Of a stretch of DNA of 64,000 nucleotides, positions 36,441 through 45,253 are shown in pieces. The notes below the pieces were generated by a model. That model saw nothing but the letters and a program-made list of their open reading frames with translations, did no database searches and was not told where the DNA came from. Position 1 is the stretch's first letter. Each line of letters begins with the position of its first letter. The translations under genes were made by a program, and so were the position numbers. The stretch comes from Planctomycetota bacterium (GTDB taxonomy: Bacteria > Planctomycetota > Phycisphaerae > Phycisphaerales > UBA1924), in the NCBI GenBank assembly GCA_020831805.1, contig JAFIFX010000002.1:310001-374000 (forward strand). Reading direction: 5' to 3'.

Positions 36441-36654
36441 GGTCAGTCTCCTCTCGGCCGACAACGCGGCCCGGGCCCGGAACAGGGCGGGCGAGCGAAC
36501 GCCTGCGGTGTGTTTGTTCTCCAAGCGGAGGGGCGGCGTTGGTTCGGCCACGATTGCCCGAGAAAACCGGGCTTTGCGGCTGACAGGGGCGTGTTTGGGG
36601 GATCGGCTGGCCCGGCGTCCCACGGTGGCCGATGATCGAAGCGGAGGCACCGTG

Positions 36655-36831
36655 ATGCTCGCGGCGATTCGGTCCAACGCGGATTGGGAAGAGTTTCTCG
36701 GGGGGGTGCGCCGGAACTTCGAGAATGCGTCCGGTCACGCGATGTGGCTCGGTGTGCTGGTGGGGGTGGCGCTGGTGTTCTGGCTCAATGTGCGCTTGGC
36801 GCGCTGGCTGGTGCGCCGGTTCGGGCGGTGA
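36655..36831 (+). CDS. Small membrane protein
   Basis: A 58-residue protein: an amphipathic N-terminal third (MLAAIRSNADWEEFLGGVRR), then one membrane helix (MWLGVLVGVALVFWLNVRLA) and a basic end (RWLVRRFGR). GGAGG lies 7 bases before the ATG; a GTG three bases earlier is closer to the ribosome site than is ideal. No family recognised. It ends 12 bases before the convergent DUF2238 gene. Confidence 0.6.
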   Translation: MLAAIRSNADWEEFLGGVRRNFENASGHAMWLGVLVGVALVFWLNVRLARWLVRRFGR

Positions 36832-36843
36832 TGAGCGGGCGGC

Positions 36844-37449
36844 CTACTTGGTGCGGTTGAGTAGGAGCACGCCCGCGGTGATCGCGCCGGCGGCGTTGGC
36901 GACCAGGTCCCACCCGGTGTTCTCGTAGCCGCCGACGCCGTGGTCCTCGATCACGCGGGTGATGAAGAACTCCAGCGTCTCGTTGAGCGCGCCCAGGCCC
37001 ATGCCGATCAGGGCGGCGGCGATGCACAGGCCCAGGCCGGGGCGGGCGTGCAGGGCCCGGCGCAGGGCTTCCCAGGCCGCGAATGTCGCCGCGAAGAAGC
37101 CGTAGAAGTGGACGATCTGGTCGTAGCGCGGCAGCCAGGGGTGTAGGCGCAGGGTGTAGAGCACGGCCCGCGGCCCCTCGGCCTCGGCGTAGGCCTCGGG
37201 GATGGGGACGGTGCCACCGAGCATGTGCAGCGCGCCCCAGGCCGAGAGCATCCAGAGGGTGGCGTTGTTGAACCGGGCGTGGGTGTGGAGGGCGAGGACG
37301 ATCGCGATGAAGACCACCATCGAGCCGGCGTAGGCGAGGAACTCAAGGTTGCCCTGGCGCAGGGCCATGGCCGAGCAGACGACCATGTACGACGCGGTGA
37401 AGAAGACGATGCCGGGGGGCAGGGACCGGCGGCGTCGGAGTTCGACCAT
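36844..37449 (-). CDS. DUF2238-like multi-span membrane protein
   Basis: A 201-residue protein with five to six hydrophobic segments. The conserved-looking parts are ARFNNATLWMLSAWGALHML, YDQIVHFYGFF, ALNETLEFF and ENTGWDLVANAAGAI, which match the pattern of DUF2238 membrane proteins, whose function is unknown. The start at 37449 is chosen as the beginning of the membrane fold (MVELRRRRSLPPGI); the frame stays open far upstream without similarity. There is no ribosome site, but TAGGCT lies 7 bases before the ATG. Confidence 0.8.
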   Translation of the reverse strand: MVELRRRRSLPPGIVFFTASYMVVCSAMALRQGNLEFLAYAGSMVVFIAIVLALHTHARFNNATLWMLSAWGALHMLGGTVPIPEAYAEAEGPRAVLYTLRLHPWLPRYDQIVHFYGFFAATFAAWEALRRALHARPGLGLCIAAALIGMGLGALNETLEFFITRVIEDHGVGGYENTGWDLVANAAGAITAGVLLLNRTK

Positions 37450-37456
37450 GAGAACC

Positions 37457-37462
37457 AGCCTA
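37457..37462 (-). promoter_or_regulatory. -10 hexamer at leaderless distance (TAGGCT)
   Basis: On the minus strand TAGGCT lies 7 bases before the ATG of the DUF2238-like gene, with no Shine-Dalgarno sequence. Confidence 0.45.
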
Positions 37463-37649
37463 CCACAGACCGCGCCGGCCCGTGGGTCCCGGCCCGTCGG
37501 CGATCGTGTCGGCCGGGGCCGCGGGTGCGAAGGCAGGAGGACGGACCGTGCGATGCAAAGGTTCATGTCGTCCGCTCCGGTTCGGACGCGTCCGACCGAG
37601 CACACGCCCCTGCTCGGAACGCGGGCGGGTGGGCGGGCGGCCGATTTCC

Positions 37650-37679
37650 TTGGGTGGCAGGCCTCGGATTTGTTAGACT
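37650..37679 (+). promoter_or_regulatory. Promoter of the ECF sigma gene
   Basis: TTGGGT (37650-37655), 18 bases, TAGACT (37674-37679). Transcription would begin near 37686, directly ahead of GGAGG at 37688-37692. Confidence 0.6.
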
Positions 37680-37731
37680 TCACACTCGGAGGTGCCCGAT
37701 CGACACGCCGGCGGACAACCCGGTCGGGGAC

Positions 37732-38280
37732 ATGCTCACGCGGACGATGTCCGGCGAGCCGGACGCCGAGCAGGCCCTCTCCGGGCTGATCTATGACGAG
37801 CTGCACCGCATCGCCGAGCGCCTGATGGTCCACGAGCGGTCCGGGCACACCCTCCAGCCCACCGCCCTGGTCCACGAGGTCTACCTGCGTCTGGGCGAAT
37901 CGGCCGGGCGGGCCCAGCCGGAGCGGGATCACTTCCTGGCCCTGGCCTGCCGGGTGATGCGCCACATCCTGGTCGACCATGCCCGCGGGAAGAGCACGCT
38001 CAAACGCGGGGGCCCGGATGCCGTGCGGGTCTCGCTCGGCTCGGCCGAGGGGCCGGCAGCGGATGCGGCCGAGCCGGCGGACATCCTCGCCCTCCACGAA
38101 GCGCTCGAGAAACTCGCCGGCCTGGACGAACGCAAGGCCCGCCTGGTGGAGCTGCGCTTCTTCGGGGGGCTGGGCGAGGCCGAGGCGGCCCGGGTGGTGG
38201 GGGTTTCGAGGGCCACCGCGTCCTCGGACTGGCGTTTCGCCCGCGCCTGGCTGGCCGTGGAGCTCGGCGAGGCCCGATAA
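37732..38280 (+). CDS. ECF-type RNA polymerase sigma factor
   Basis: A sigma-70 family protein of the ECF kind (182 residues from this ATG). Region 2 reads YDELHRIAERLMVHER...TLQPTALVHEVYLRL with FLALACRVMRHILVDHARGK, and region 4 reads ELRFFGGLGEAEAARVVGVS, the pattern of the planctomycete-rich TIGR02999-like group. No anti-sigma gene is adjacent. The start is odd: the only good ribosome site, GGAGG at 37688-37692, is followed 6 bases later by an in-frame ATC (37699), and starting there would add 11 residues (IDTPADNPVGD) that fit the usual N-terminal length. The ATG at 37732 is listed as the conventional choice. Confidence 0.88.
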   Translation: MLTRTMSGEPDAEQALSGLIYDELHRIAERLMVHERSGHTLQPTALVHEVYLRLGESAGRAQPERDHFLALACRVMRHILVDHARGKSTLKRGGPDAVRVSLGSAEGPAADAAEPADILALHEALEKLAGLDERKARLVELRFFGGLGEAEAARVVGVSRATASSDWRFARAWLAVELGEAR

Positions 38281-38424
38281 GCAACGCGCGGGTCGTTTGC
38301 CAGTGATCCCGCCCACGCGGGTCTGAGCCATGGACGCGTTTGTGCATGATCGGTGCAAGACCGGCGCGGTTCGTGCGCAGGGCTGGTCTTTGGAAGGGTC
38401 CGGTTTTCCACACTTTGTGCAGAG

Positions 38425-38459
38425 TGGGTAAATCGATTTGCTTTGTGGGTCAAAGTGGG
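38425..38459 (+). promoter_or_regulatory. Candidate MraZ operator
   Basis: TGGG occurs at 38425, 38446 and 38456, that is with spacings of 21 and 10. MraZ of other bacteria binds TGGG-type direct repeats spaced by about 10 bases ahead of its own gene. The rest of the 38281-38612 gap shows nothing else I can name. Confidence 0.5.
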
Positions 38460-38612
38460 CGACAATCCCATCCATGCCCGGCGGGGACCGCGGCGGCATG
38501 CGTTTGAGCCAATCGGACCATCGACCGGCAGGAGGCCATCAGATGCGTGATTCGTTGGGGGACCGGGGGGATGGCTGTGTCGGATCTGGGCTTCTTGCAG
38601 GGGTGAACCAGC

Positions 38613-39086
38613 GTGCTCTTCACGGGACAAGCCGAGGCGAAGATCGACGACAAGTCGCGTCTGGCGATCCCGGCCAAGTTCCGCTCGCGCTGGGACCCCG
38701 ATCGGGACGGGGCCTCGTGGTTCTGCGTGCCGTGGGTGGAGACGAAGAGCCTGCGGCTGTACCCGGAGAAGGTGTACGAGGAGCTGTTCCGGGCCGGGCG
38801 GCGGGATCCGAGCCTGACGCCGGGCGCCGACCAGGCCGAGCTGGAGCTGCTGCTGCATTCGGCGACCGAGCAGGTGGATGTGGACGGGAACAACCGGATC
38901 CGGCTGTCGTCGTGGCAGGTCGAGATGCTGGGCTTGCCCGGCGAGGTCGTGGTGCTTGGGGCCGGCGACCGGCTCGAGGTGCATTCGCGCGAGGCCTGGC
39001 AGGCGGTGTTCAAGGACAAGCTGGCGGGGATGGCGTCGCTGGCCGAACGGCTCAGCCGCACCGCACGCGGCGGGGGTGGGGCGTGA
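38613..39086 (+). CDS. mraZ: Transcriptional regulator MraZ
   Basis: MraZ is the DNA-binding regulator that normally heads the division and cell wall cluster. The 157-residue protein has two SpoVT/AbrB-like halves: MLFTGQAEAKIDDKSRLAIP and EQVDVDGNNRIRLSSWQVEM, each with the D-x-x-x-R core. The start is a GTG. Unusually, the next genes are not rsmH, ftsL or mur genes, so it stands apart from the cluster. A 33-codon frame overlaps its stop (GTG at 39083), but nothing supports it as a gene. Confidence 0.9.
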   Translation: MLFTGQAEAKIDDKSRLAIPAKFRSRWDPDRDGASWFCVPWVETKSLRLYPEKVYEELFRAGRRDPSLTPGADQAELELLLHSATEQVDVDGNNRIRLSSWQVEMLGLPGEVVVLGAGDRLEVHSREAWQAVFKDKLAGMASLAERLSRTARGGGGA

Positions 39087-39739
39087 CAAGCAAGATGATC
39101 AAGAGCGAGAGAGACCCGGCCCCGCGGCCGGGGGAGAGACGGGCCGACCCGGCCGTGACAGGCCGGCGGACCCATTCGGCGTGATGTGTGCCGTTCCCGC
39201 CCGACGCAAGGCCGCGTCCGGGCGGGGGCCGGGCCAGCGCCCGGCGACATTCTGATTGGCCCAAGGGGGAAGGTTGAGCACCGACCCACCACGGACGGCG
39301 GGCGACGCAGGGACGCGTCACCCATCGGACCGTTCGACCGAGCGCAACCCCGGCAGGCCATTGAACACCGCCCGACCCACCACCGGGCGGTTGTTCTTTT
39401 GGAGGATGCGGGGGCTGTGGTCGCCGTCTTCTTCGTGGTGGTCGTGATCGTGCGCCGGATCATCATCTGAAACGCGGCATCAACTTATTGGACGCGGCCT
39501 GTCGCGGGCGTGGCGTGTGCGGCGGCGGTGGGCCTTCTCGCGGCGGTGCGGCCTGGGCGTATCGGTTCAGGTGAAAATCAGGTTTTGCGCACTGTTTGGT
39601 TGCCCAGTTTCTCCAACTGCTACGGGGGTCCCCTTGGCGTTGGCTGTTGTGGCGCCGATCGGTTGACGGGCGGGGTGTGATTTTGGACCGTTGGGGTGGC
39701 GCGTCTTTTGCGCGTTGACTGAATATGGAGGGCTGTTCG
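39087..39739. other. Long stretch without a supported gene after mraZ
   Basis: Several frames are open because of the GC content. The best candidate is 39186-39470 (94 codons, GTG start), which ends in a hydrophobic run VVAVFFVVVVIVRRIII, but its start lacks a ribosome site and its codon pattern is irregular. No terminator or repeat was recognised. rsmH, expected after mraZ, is absent. Confidence 0.5.
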
Positions 39740-40618
39740 ATGAAACCGATGGTGTTGGCGATGGCGGCGGGCGGGGTGCTATTCACGAGTGGCCTGGCAG
39801 CCGCAGGGTCCGGATCGTCGGGTCTCGTCGTGCTCAATCCGCAGGCCTCGGGGGCGCTGACGATGAACGGCAACGCCAGCGTCGAGGTTCCCGCGCGGGT
39901 CGTGTATGTGAACTCCTCGTCCGAGACCGCCGTGACGACCAACGGGCGGGCGATCCTTGATACGCCGGCGCTGTATGTGGTCGGGCGGACCCATTTCAAC
40001 GGCCAGTCCGGCGCGACGGGTTCGGTGTTCCATGGGGCGCCGTCCTTCTACGACCCGTACGCGGTCCTGCCGATCCCGGCCACGGACGGCATGACCGAGC
40101 ACGACGCGGTGGACATCAAGAAGAACGGCGAGGTGGTCTCGCTCTCGCCGGGCTACTACCCGCACGGGCTGAAGATCACGGGCCGTGCCGAGGTCTTCTT
40201 CGAGCCTGGCGTGTTCGTGATCGGCGGCCCGGGGCTGGTGATCACCTCGGGCGATGTGATCGGCTCGGGCGTGTGCCTGGTGATCGCGTCGGGCGAGTGC
40301 CGGATCGCGGGAACCTCGTCGCTGTCGCTCTCGCCGATGTCCTCCGGCTCGCTGCAGGGGATGGTCCTCGTGCAGCCGTCCACGAACACGACCGAGATGC
40401 GTCTGGCGGGCGGGAGCGAGTTCTCGATCGGCGGGACCATCTATGTGCCCAACGCGAAGGTGACCCTGGTGGGCAACAGCACCGTGGAGGGTGAAGGGCC
40501 GCAGATGGGCGATCTCCTGCTGGCCGACCGGGTGGAGCTTTCGGGGACGGCGACGATCCGGATCGGGCGTGATGGGATGCGCCGGGTGTCGCTGCCGACC
40601 TACGCGTTGTTTGATTGA
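39740..40618 (+). CDS. Secreted beta-solenoid-like protein
   Basis: A 292-residue protein with signal peptide MKPMVLAMAAGGVLFTSGLA. The mature part repeats short strands with small residues: LTMNGNASVEVPARVVYVNS, FFEPGVFVIGGPGLVITSGD, VCLVIASGECRIAG, a pattern of beta-solenoid surface proteins. No catalytic motif was seen. The start has GGAGG 8 bases upstream. A terminator hairpin follows at 40661. The role is probably structural or adhesive; this is inference from the repeat pattern. Confidence 0.65.
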   Translation: MKPMVLAMAAGGVLFTSGLAAAGSGSSGLVVLNPQASGALTMNGNASVEVPARVVYVNSSSETAVTTNGRAILDTPALYVVGRTHFNGQSGATGSVFHGAPSFYDPYAVLPIPATDGMTEHDAVDIKKNGEVVSLSPGYYPHGLKITGRAEVFFEPGVFVIGGPGLVITSGDVIGSGVCLVIASGECRIAGTSSLSLSPMSSGSLQGMVLVQPSTNTTEMRLAGGSEFSIGGTIYVPNAKVTLVGNSTVEGEGPQMGDLLLADRVELSGTATIRIGRDGMRRVSLPTYALFD

Positions 40619-40660
40619 GCCGGACGCCGCAGTCCGATCGGATGCCTGTTCCGTGTGCAG

Positions 40661-40684
40661 ACCCCCGGCGGCTTCGCCGGGGGT
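40661..40684 (+). terminator. Intrinsic terminator
   Basis: ACCCCCGGCG (40661-40670) pairs with CGCCGGGGGT (40675-40684) around a GCTT loop; TTCT follows. Confidence 0.75.
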
Positions 40685-40719
40685 TTCTGCGTGGGGCCGC
40701 TGCGCGTTTGGCGCAAGAA

Positions 40720-40746
40720 AAAACGCCCGCACGCGGCGGGCGTTTT
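40720..40746 (-). terminator. Intrinsic terminator of the peptidyl-prolyl isomerase gene
   Basis: AAAACGCCCGC (40720-40730) pairs with GCGGGCGTTTT (40736-40746); on the minus strand it ends in a T-run. Confidence 0.8.
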
Positions 40747-40790
40747 CTCTGATCCGGAGGCCGATCGGTCCGGTGGGGTGTCCGGGCCGA

Positions 40791-41474
40791 TCAGTCGTCT
40801 TCCTTTTCGGTCAGGCGCGAGGCCTTCTTGATGACAACCGGCTCGACGGGCACATCGCCGTGCGGGCCGCGGTTGCCGGTGCGGACCTGGCGGATGGCGT
40901 CGACGACTTCCATGCTCTCCGCGGTCACCTTCCCGAAGACGGCGTAGCCGGCGCCGTCGCGGGGCTCGTCGAGGAAGGCGTTGTCGGCGACATTGATGAA
41001 GAACTGGGCGGTGGCCGAGTCGGGCTGGCGGCCGAGGCGGGCCATGGCGATGGTGCCGCGGGTGTTGGAGAGGCCGTTGCGCCACTCGTTCTTGATGCCG
41101 GGACGCGTGGGCTTCTGGTTCATGTCCTCGGTGAAGCCCCCGCCCTGGATCATGAAGTTGGGGATCACGCGGTGGAAGATGGTGTCGTTGTAGAAGCCGT
41201 CGTCGACATACTTGAGGAAGTTCTCGACGGAGATGGGGGCCTTCTCCTGGTTGAGTTCGATGTCGATGTTGCCCTTGGAGGTTTCAAGTCGGACGATCAC
41301 GGGGGCGGTTTCCTTGGTTTCGGGCTCGGCGGGTGCGGCCGCCTCGCCGGCGGCGGGTTGGGTGAAGCCCAGCAGGGCGAACAGGACGGCGAAGCCCGCG
41401 GCGATGCCGACGAGGGTGGCGATCATGGCCTTGGGGCTGGATTTGGGCTGGCAGGCGCAGCTGGCGCAGGTCAT
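40791..41474 (-). CDS. Membrane-anchored cyclophilin-type peptidyl-prolyl isomerase
   Basis: A 227-residue protein. Residues 1-40 hold a Cys-containing cytoplasmic end ([13 protein letters not shown]) and one membrane helix ([20 protein letters not shown]). The cyclophilin domain follows with [20 protein letters not shown], the catalytic Arg region [14 protein letters not shown], and [13 protein letters not shown]. It catalyses proline isomerisation, here outside the cytoplasm. The start at 41474 is supported by a GGGAG about 9 bases upstream. CASCAC looks like a metal-binding or lipid-modified end, which is not standard. Single gene. Confidence 0.93.
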   Translation of the reverse strand: MTCASCACQPKSSPKAMIATLVGIAAGFAVLFALLGFTQPAAGEAAAPAEPETKETAPVIVRLETSKGNIDIELNQEKAPISVENFLKYVDDGFYNDTIFHRVIPNFMIQGGGFTEDMNQKPTRPGIKNEWRNGLSNTRGTIAMARLGRQPDSATAQFFINVADNAFLDEPRDGAGYAVFGKVTAESMEVVDAIRQVRTGNRGPHGDVPVEPVVIKKASRLTEKEDD

Positions 41475-41705
41475 GGGGTTGACTCCCGTGGTCGAGGTCG
41501 AGGGGTGGTACTTCCGGCTTCCCAGTGTAGGGCCGGGTGGCCGGGACGGTTTCATCTGTGGCCCGGGTGGGGTTCTCGGGCGTCAGGATGGGCAATCTGG
41601 GGCCGACCGGAAAAGGCAGGCGACGCGGCCACGGTTTCATGCGTTGTTGGCTGGCTAGTGCAGGGTCGTGATAGGCATGATGCCCTTCCCGTCTGGAGGG
41701 CACCC

Positions 41706-42203
41706 ATGATGAGCAGGTCTGAGCAGCGGCACGGGCATCCCCTCGCGTGGGGATTCACCCTGATCGAGGTCCTCGTGGTGGTGGTGATCCTGGCGATCCT
41801 CGCGGCCATCGTGCTGCCGGCGTTCGCGGGGACGACCGATGAGGCTCGCAAGGCGGCGTTCATCAAGCAGCTCAAGATCTTCGCGGACGCCGCCGAGATG
41901 TACACCGCGATGACGGGCGAGTACCTCGAAGACTCGAGCACGGGCGTCGTGCCGCAGGGGTTCGAGTCCTACATCCGGGTCGAATCGTGGACGAGGCCGA
42001 CCCCGATCGGGGGCCGGTGGGACGCCGAGCGGTACGACAACGGCATCACCTCGGGCGTGGGGGTTCACTTCCAGGGCGGGACCTATCCCGGCGACGAGTA
42101 CATGCTGGACATCGACCGGCGGATCGACGACAACAGCCTGGCCACCGGGGCCTACCGGCAGTTGCAGGACCAGACGCGGTACTACTACATCATCGCGGAG
42201 TGA
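41706..42203 (+). CDS. Type II secretion pseudopilin-like protein
   Basis: A 165-residue prepilin. The cleavage site is G-FTLIEVLVVVVILAILAAI with Gly at residue 16, Phe as the first mature residue and Glu at +5. The mature body resembles GspG (AFAGTTDEARKAAFIKQLKI) but lacks the usual calcium-loop end, ending instead in YYYIIAE. GGAGG lies 7 bases before the ATG. It may belong to a type II secretion or pilus system encoded elsewhere; no assembly genes are nearby. Confidence 0.88.
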   Translation: MMSRSEQRHGHPLAWGFTLIEVLVVVVILAILAAIVLPAFAGTTDEARKAAFIKQLKIFADAAEMYTAMTGEYLEDSSTGVVPQGFESYIRVESWTRPTPIGGRWDAERYDNGITSGVGVHFQGGTYPGDEYMLDIDRRIDDNSLATGAYRQLQDQTRYYYIIAE

Positions 42204-42206
42204 GCG

Positions 42207-42710
42207 TCACTGGCGCAGCCGCGCGCTGGTAACCTGACCGACGAACAGCTCGTGCTCGGACTCGAGGTCGAAGTGGCGGACGACCTGGCAGTCCAGCCAG
42301 ACGGCGCAGCGTTCGATGATGGGCGAGCCGCTGGGCATGCGGATGTCGGGGAACGGGTCGAAGGGGTCGTCGGCGTCGGGGTCGGCCTTGGGGGAGACGG
42401 CGGTGTCGGCGAAGCGGAAGCGTTTCTGGATGAGCCGGTCGTCGGGGCCGACCAGGCCGAGGGCGAAGCAGCGGGCGTCGCGGATGACGGGGTCGATGGC
42501 GTGGCCCTTGCGGCAGGCGACAACGATCTGTGGCGGGACTTCCGACGCGACGAGCACGCCATGGACCAGAACCCCGGCCCGGTCGTGGTCATAGGCGCTG
42601 GTCATCAGACAGATGGACTCAGGAAAAACACGCAATGCACCGGCGATGTCCGGGGCTCCGGACTCGCTGATGGGGCTGGCGCCGTTCTGATTAACGGGCT
42701 GCTCTGGCAC
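42207..42710 (-). CDS. Flavin reductase-like protein
   Basis: A 167-residue protein with the split-barrel FMN-binding pattern: ESICLMTSAYDHDRAGVLVH, VPPQIVVACRKGHAIDPVIR, CFALGLVGPDDRLIQKRF and a final strand region CQVVRHFDLESEHELFVGQV. It is in the flavin reductase family, which reduces free flavin or holds a flavin for a partner oxygenase. The start is a GTG at 42710 with AAGGAG 10 bases ahead; an internal ATG at 42602 would remove the first strand. It converges on the pseudopilin gene, 3 bases away. Confidence 0.8.
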   Translation of the reverse strand: MPEQPVNQNGASPISESGAPDIAGALRVFPESICLMTSAYDHDRAGVLVHGVLVASEVPPQIVVACRKGHAIDPVIRDARCFALGLVGPDDRLIQKRFRFADTAVSPKADPDADDPFDPFPDIRMPSGSPIIERCAVWLDCQVVRHFDLESEHELFVGQVTSARLRQ

Positions 42711-42803
42711 GGGCTGGCGGCTCCTTGGCTCGGTCCAAGGATGGTCATCGGACGGATCGACATTGACATAGATCGGTACGAACGAAAACCGTGCCCGGAC
42801 GCA

Positions 42804-43997
42804 TCATCGCGTGCGAAGATGGCGCTCAAGCAGGGCGAGGAAGCGGGTCCGAAAACCGGTTTCGCTGAATCGGAGGGCGTTCTCGCGGCAGGGTGCGGCC
42901 GGGTCGTTGGGCAGGCGCTCGAGGGCGGCGGCGAACGACTCGGGGGTCGTCTCGTCGGCCAGCACGCCGGTGCGGGCGTCGATGACGGTGTCCAGGGCCC
43001 CGCCGGCGCGGAGGGCGACGACCGGCGTGCCGCAGGCCTGGGCCTCAACGGCGGTGATGCCGAAATCCTCGACCTGGGGCATGAGGAAGGCGTGGGCGCG
43101 GCGCATGTGGGCGCGGACGATGTCGTCGGAGGCGTGGCCGAGGAAGGTGATCCCGGCGCGATTGCGGGCCCGGGCTCGGAGGACGCGTTCGTGGCTGCCG
43201 GTCCCGATGACGGTCAACGCACGGCCGGTGCGGGCGGCGGCGTCGATGGCCAGGTCCACACGCTTGTAGGGCTCGAGCGCGCTGACCACCAGCAGCGAGC
43301 CGTCGCGGGGCACGGAGGGGTCGGGGGTGAAAAAGTCCGTGCGCACCGGCGGGTGGAGCACCTCGGCGTCGCGGTCGTAGACGGTCCGGATGAGATCGCG
43401 GGTGTACGCCGAGTTGGCCAGGAACGCGGTGACACGGTCGGCGGTGTCACGGTCCCAGCGGCGCAGTCGCTTGCGGAAGAGGCGCAGCCCCGCGGCGCGG
43501 AGGCGCCCCTTGAGGCCGGGGGTGGCGTAGGCCTCGGTCTGGGACCAGAGGTAGCGGGCGGGGGTGTGGCAGTAGCAGAGGTGGGGCACGCCGGCGGGCG
43601 GGCGCAGGGCCTTGATGGCGACCGAGCTGGTGGAGACGAGCAGGTCGATGGGGTTGAGATCGTGGTGCCCGGCGAGGTGTTCGGAGAGCTGGTCCACCGC
43701 GCGGGGATAGCGGGGGAGCAGCCAGCGCCGCAGGGCCGCGGGCAGGGCGTTGAGGTCGGAGACGGTGGTGGGGCAGGTGTCGATGCGTCGGCTGATGGGC
43801 GTGCCGTTGTGGAACATGGTGTAGAGGTGGACGGGGTTGGCGGGAAGCGCATCGGCGATGGCGGCGAGAACGCGTTCCCCGCCGCGGTGCGCGACAACCC
43901 AGTCGTGGGCGAGCGCGATGCGCGGGGCGTCGGCGGAGACGGGCGCGGGGCCGTCTTGCTTGTGGGAACAGGGAGTTGGTGTGTTGGGGTCTACCAT
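42804..43997 (-). CDS. GT4-type glycosyltransferase
   Basis: A 397-residue retaining glycosyltransferase of the GT-B fold. The N-terminal Rossmann part has IALAHDWVVAHRGGERVLAA and CYCHTPARYLW; the C-terminal part has LLVVSALEPYKRVDLAIDAA and the donor-binding MPQVEDFGITAVEAQACGTP with E-x7-E. CYCHTPxRYLW is seen in mannosyltransferase-like proteins of extracellular polysaccharide pathways, but the sugar is not certain. The start at 43997 opens the fold; the frame is open far upstream without similarity. It diverges from the amidohydrolase gene, 33 bases apart. Confidence 0.9.
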   Translation of the reverse strand: MVDPNTPTPCSHKQDGPAPVSADAPRIALAHDWVVAHRGGERVLAAIADALPANPVHLYTMFHNGTPISRRIDTCPTTVSDLNALPAALRRWLLPRYPRAVDQLSEHLAGHHDLNPIDLLVSTSSVAIKALRPPAGVPHLCYCHTPARYLWSQTEAYATPGLKGRLRAAGLRLFRKRLRRWDRDTADRVTAFLANSAYTRDLIRTVYDRDAEVLHPPVRTDFFTPDPSVPRDGSLLVVSALEPYKRVDLAIDAAARTGRALTVIGTGSHERVLRARARNRAGITFLGHASDDIVRAHMRRAHAFLMPQVEDFGITAVEAQACGTPVVALRAGGALDTVIDARTGVLADETTPESFAAALERLPNDPAAPCRENALRFSETGFRTRFLALLERHLRTR

Positions 43998-44030
43998 GCG
44001 TCGCGGGATCGTTGTTCGGGAGGCGTGTGC

Positions 44031-45146
44031 ATGGCGTGGTCTTTGCGGGTGGCGTCGGACGAGACGCCGGCGAACCGGTTCGGGCTGGACTACCGGGCGG
44101 AGGCCCGGGAACGGCTGGAGGCCCCGGTCTGCCCGATCGTGGACGCGCACGCGCACATCAACGGGGGCCGGGCGGCGGAAGTGTATAAAGAGGTCTGCGA
44201 CCTGTACGGGATCGAGCGGGTCTATTCGCAGACGCAGCTCGCGCAGGCCGACGCCGTCCGGGCGGTGCTGGGGGACCGGATCCGGTTCGTGGCCATCCCC
44301 GAGTACATGCACCGGGACAAGAAGCGGGCGCACACGGAGGGGTTCCTGGAGAACCTCGACGCGTGGCACGCGCGGGGGGCGCGGATGCTCAAGTTCTGGA
44401 ACGCGCCGCGGCTGCGGGACTTCCTCGGGCCGGCGGGGCTCGACCCGGCCGAGTTCGCCCGGTTCGATTCGGACTGGCGGCTGCGCATCGCGGAGAAGGG
44501 CCGGTCGCTGGGCATGGCCCTGATGGTCCATGTCGCGGACCCGGACACCTGGTTCGCGACCAAGTACGCGGACGCGTCGGTGTACGGCACGAAGCGGGGC
44601 CAGTACGAGTCGCTCTCGCGCCTGCTGGAGCTGACGGGCATGCCCTGCCTGGGCGCGCACATGGCCGGCTGGCCGGAGGACCTCGGTTTCCTTCGCGAGT
44701 TCCTGCAGCGCCACCCGAAACTGGTGATCGACACGAGCGCGACCAAGTGGATGGTGCGCGAGCTGAGCCGGCACCCGCGGGACGAGCTGCTGGGTTTCCT
44801 CCAGGACTTCGCGGGGCGCGTGCTGTTCGGGTCGGACATCGTGACCAGCGACGAGCACCTCACGCCGAGCGAGGGCGAGGCGTTCGGCGCCACGCTGGCG
44901 TCGAGCCCGGCGGAGGCGTTCGACCTGTACGCCTCGCGCTACTGGGCGATGCGGGTGATGCTGGAAACGGGCTACGACGGCGACAGCCCCATCGCCGACC
45001 CGGACCTGGCGATGGTCGAGCCGGACCGGCACGACCAGATGAGCGCGCCGCGGCTGCTGGGCCGGGCGCTTGGCCCGGGCATGTTGGACATGCTGTACCG
45101 CGGCGCGGTGACCGGCTCGCTCGACGCGTGGTACGCGGACGCGTGA
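44031..45146 (+). CDS. Amidohydrolase family protein
   Basis: A 371-residue metal-dependent hydrolase of the TIM-barrel (COG2159-like) kind. VDAHAHING near residue 38 holds the HxH metal pair, MVHVADPDTW and CLGAHMAGW the following His ligands, VIDTSATKW, and LFGSDIVTSDE the final Asp. Related enzymes are decarboxylases or hydrolases of small aromatic or cyclic compounds; the substrate is unknown. The ATG has GGGAGG about 8 bases upstream. It diverges from the glycosyltransferase, so the two probably share a promoter region. Confidence 0.88.
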   Translation: MAWSLRVASDETPANRFGLDYRAEARERLEAPVCPIVDAHAHINGGRAAEVYKEVCDLYGIERVYSQTQLAQADAVRAVLGDRIRFVAIPEYMHRDKKRAHTEGFLENLDAWHARGARMLKFWNAPRLRDFLGPAGLDPAEFARFDSDWRLRIAEKGRSLGMALMVHVADPDTWFATKYADASVYGTKRGQYESLSRLLELTGMPCLGAHMAGWPEDLGFLREFLQRHPKLVIDTSATKWMVRELSRHPRDELLGFLQDFAGRVLFGSDIVTSDEHLTPSEGEAFGATLASSPAEAFDLYASRYWAMRVMLETGYDGDSPIADPDLAMVEPDRHDQMSAPRLLGRALGPGMLDMLYRGAVTGSLDAWYADA

Positions 45147-45190
45147 TCGGCCCCCTTGGTCGCGCCCCCGCGGCGGGTGATGCGTTTCGC

Positions 45191-45219
45191 TTGGAGGATC
45201 CGCCGGCCTGGGTTAGACT
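45191..45219 (+). promoter_or_regulatory. Promoter of the dockerin gene at 45254
   Basis: TTGGAG (45191-45196), 17 bases, TAGACT (45214-45219). Start near 45226, 28 bases ahead of the ATG with AAGGAGG between. Confidence 0.7.
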
Positions 45220-45253
45220 CGAGGTTCCGGCCGGGCCGGGGAAGGAGGGGCCG

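Noticed and set aside
39186-39470. A 94-codon frame with a hydrophobic C-terminal end after mraZ
   Set aside because: GTG start without ribosome site, irregular codon pattern in its first half, and competing open frames over the same DNA.
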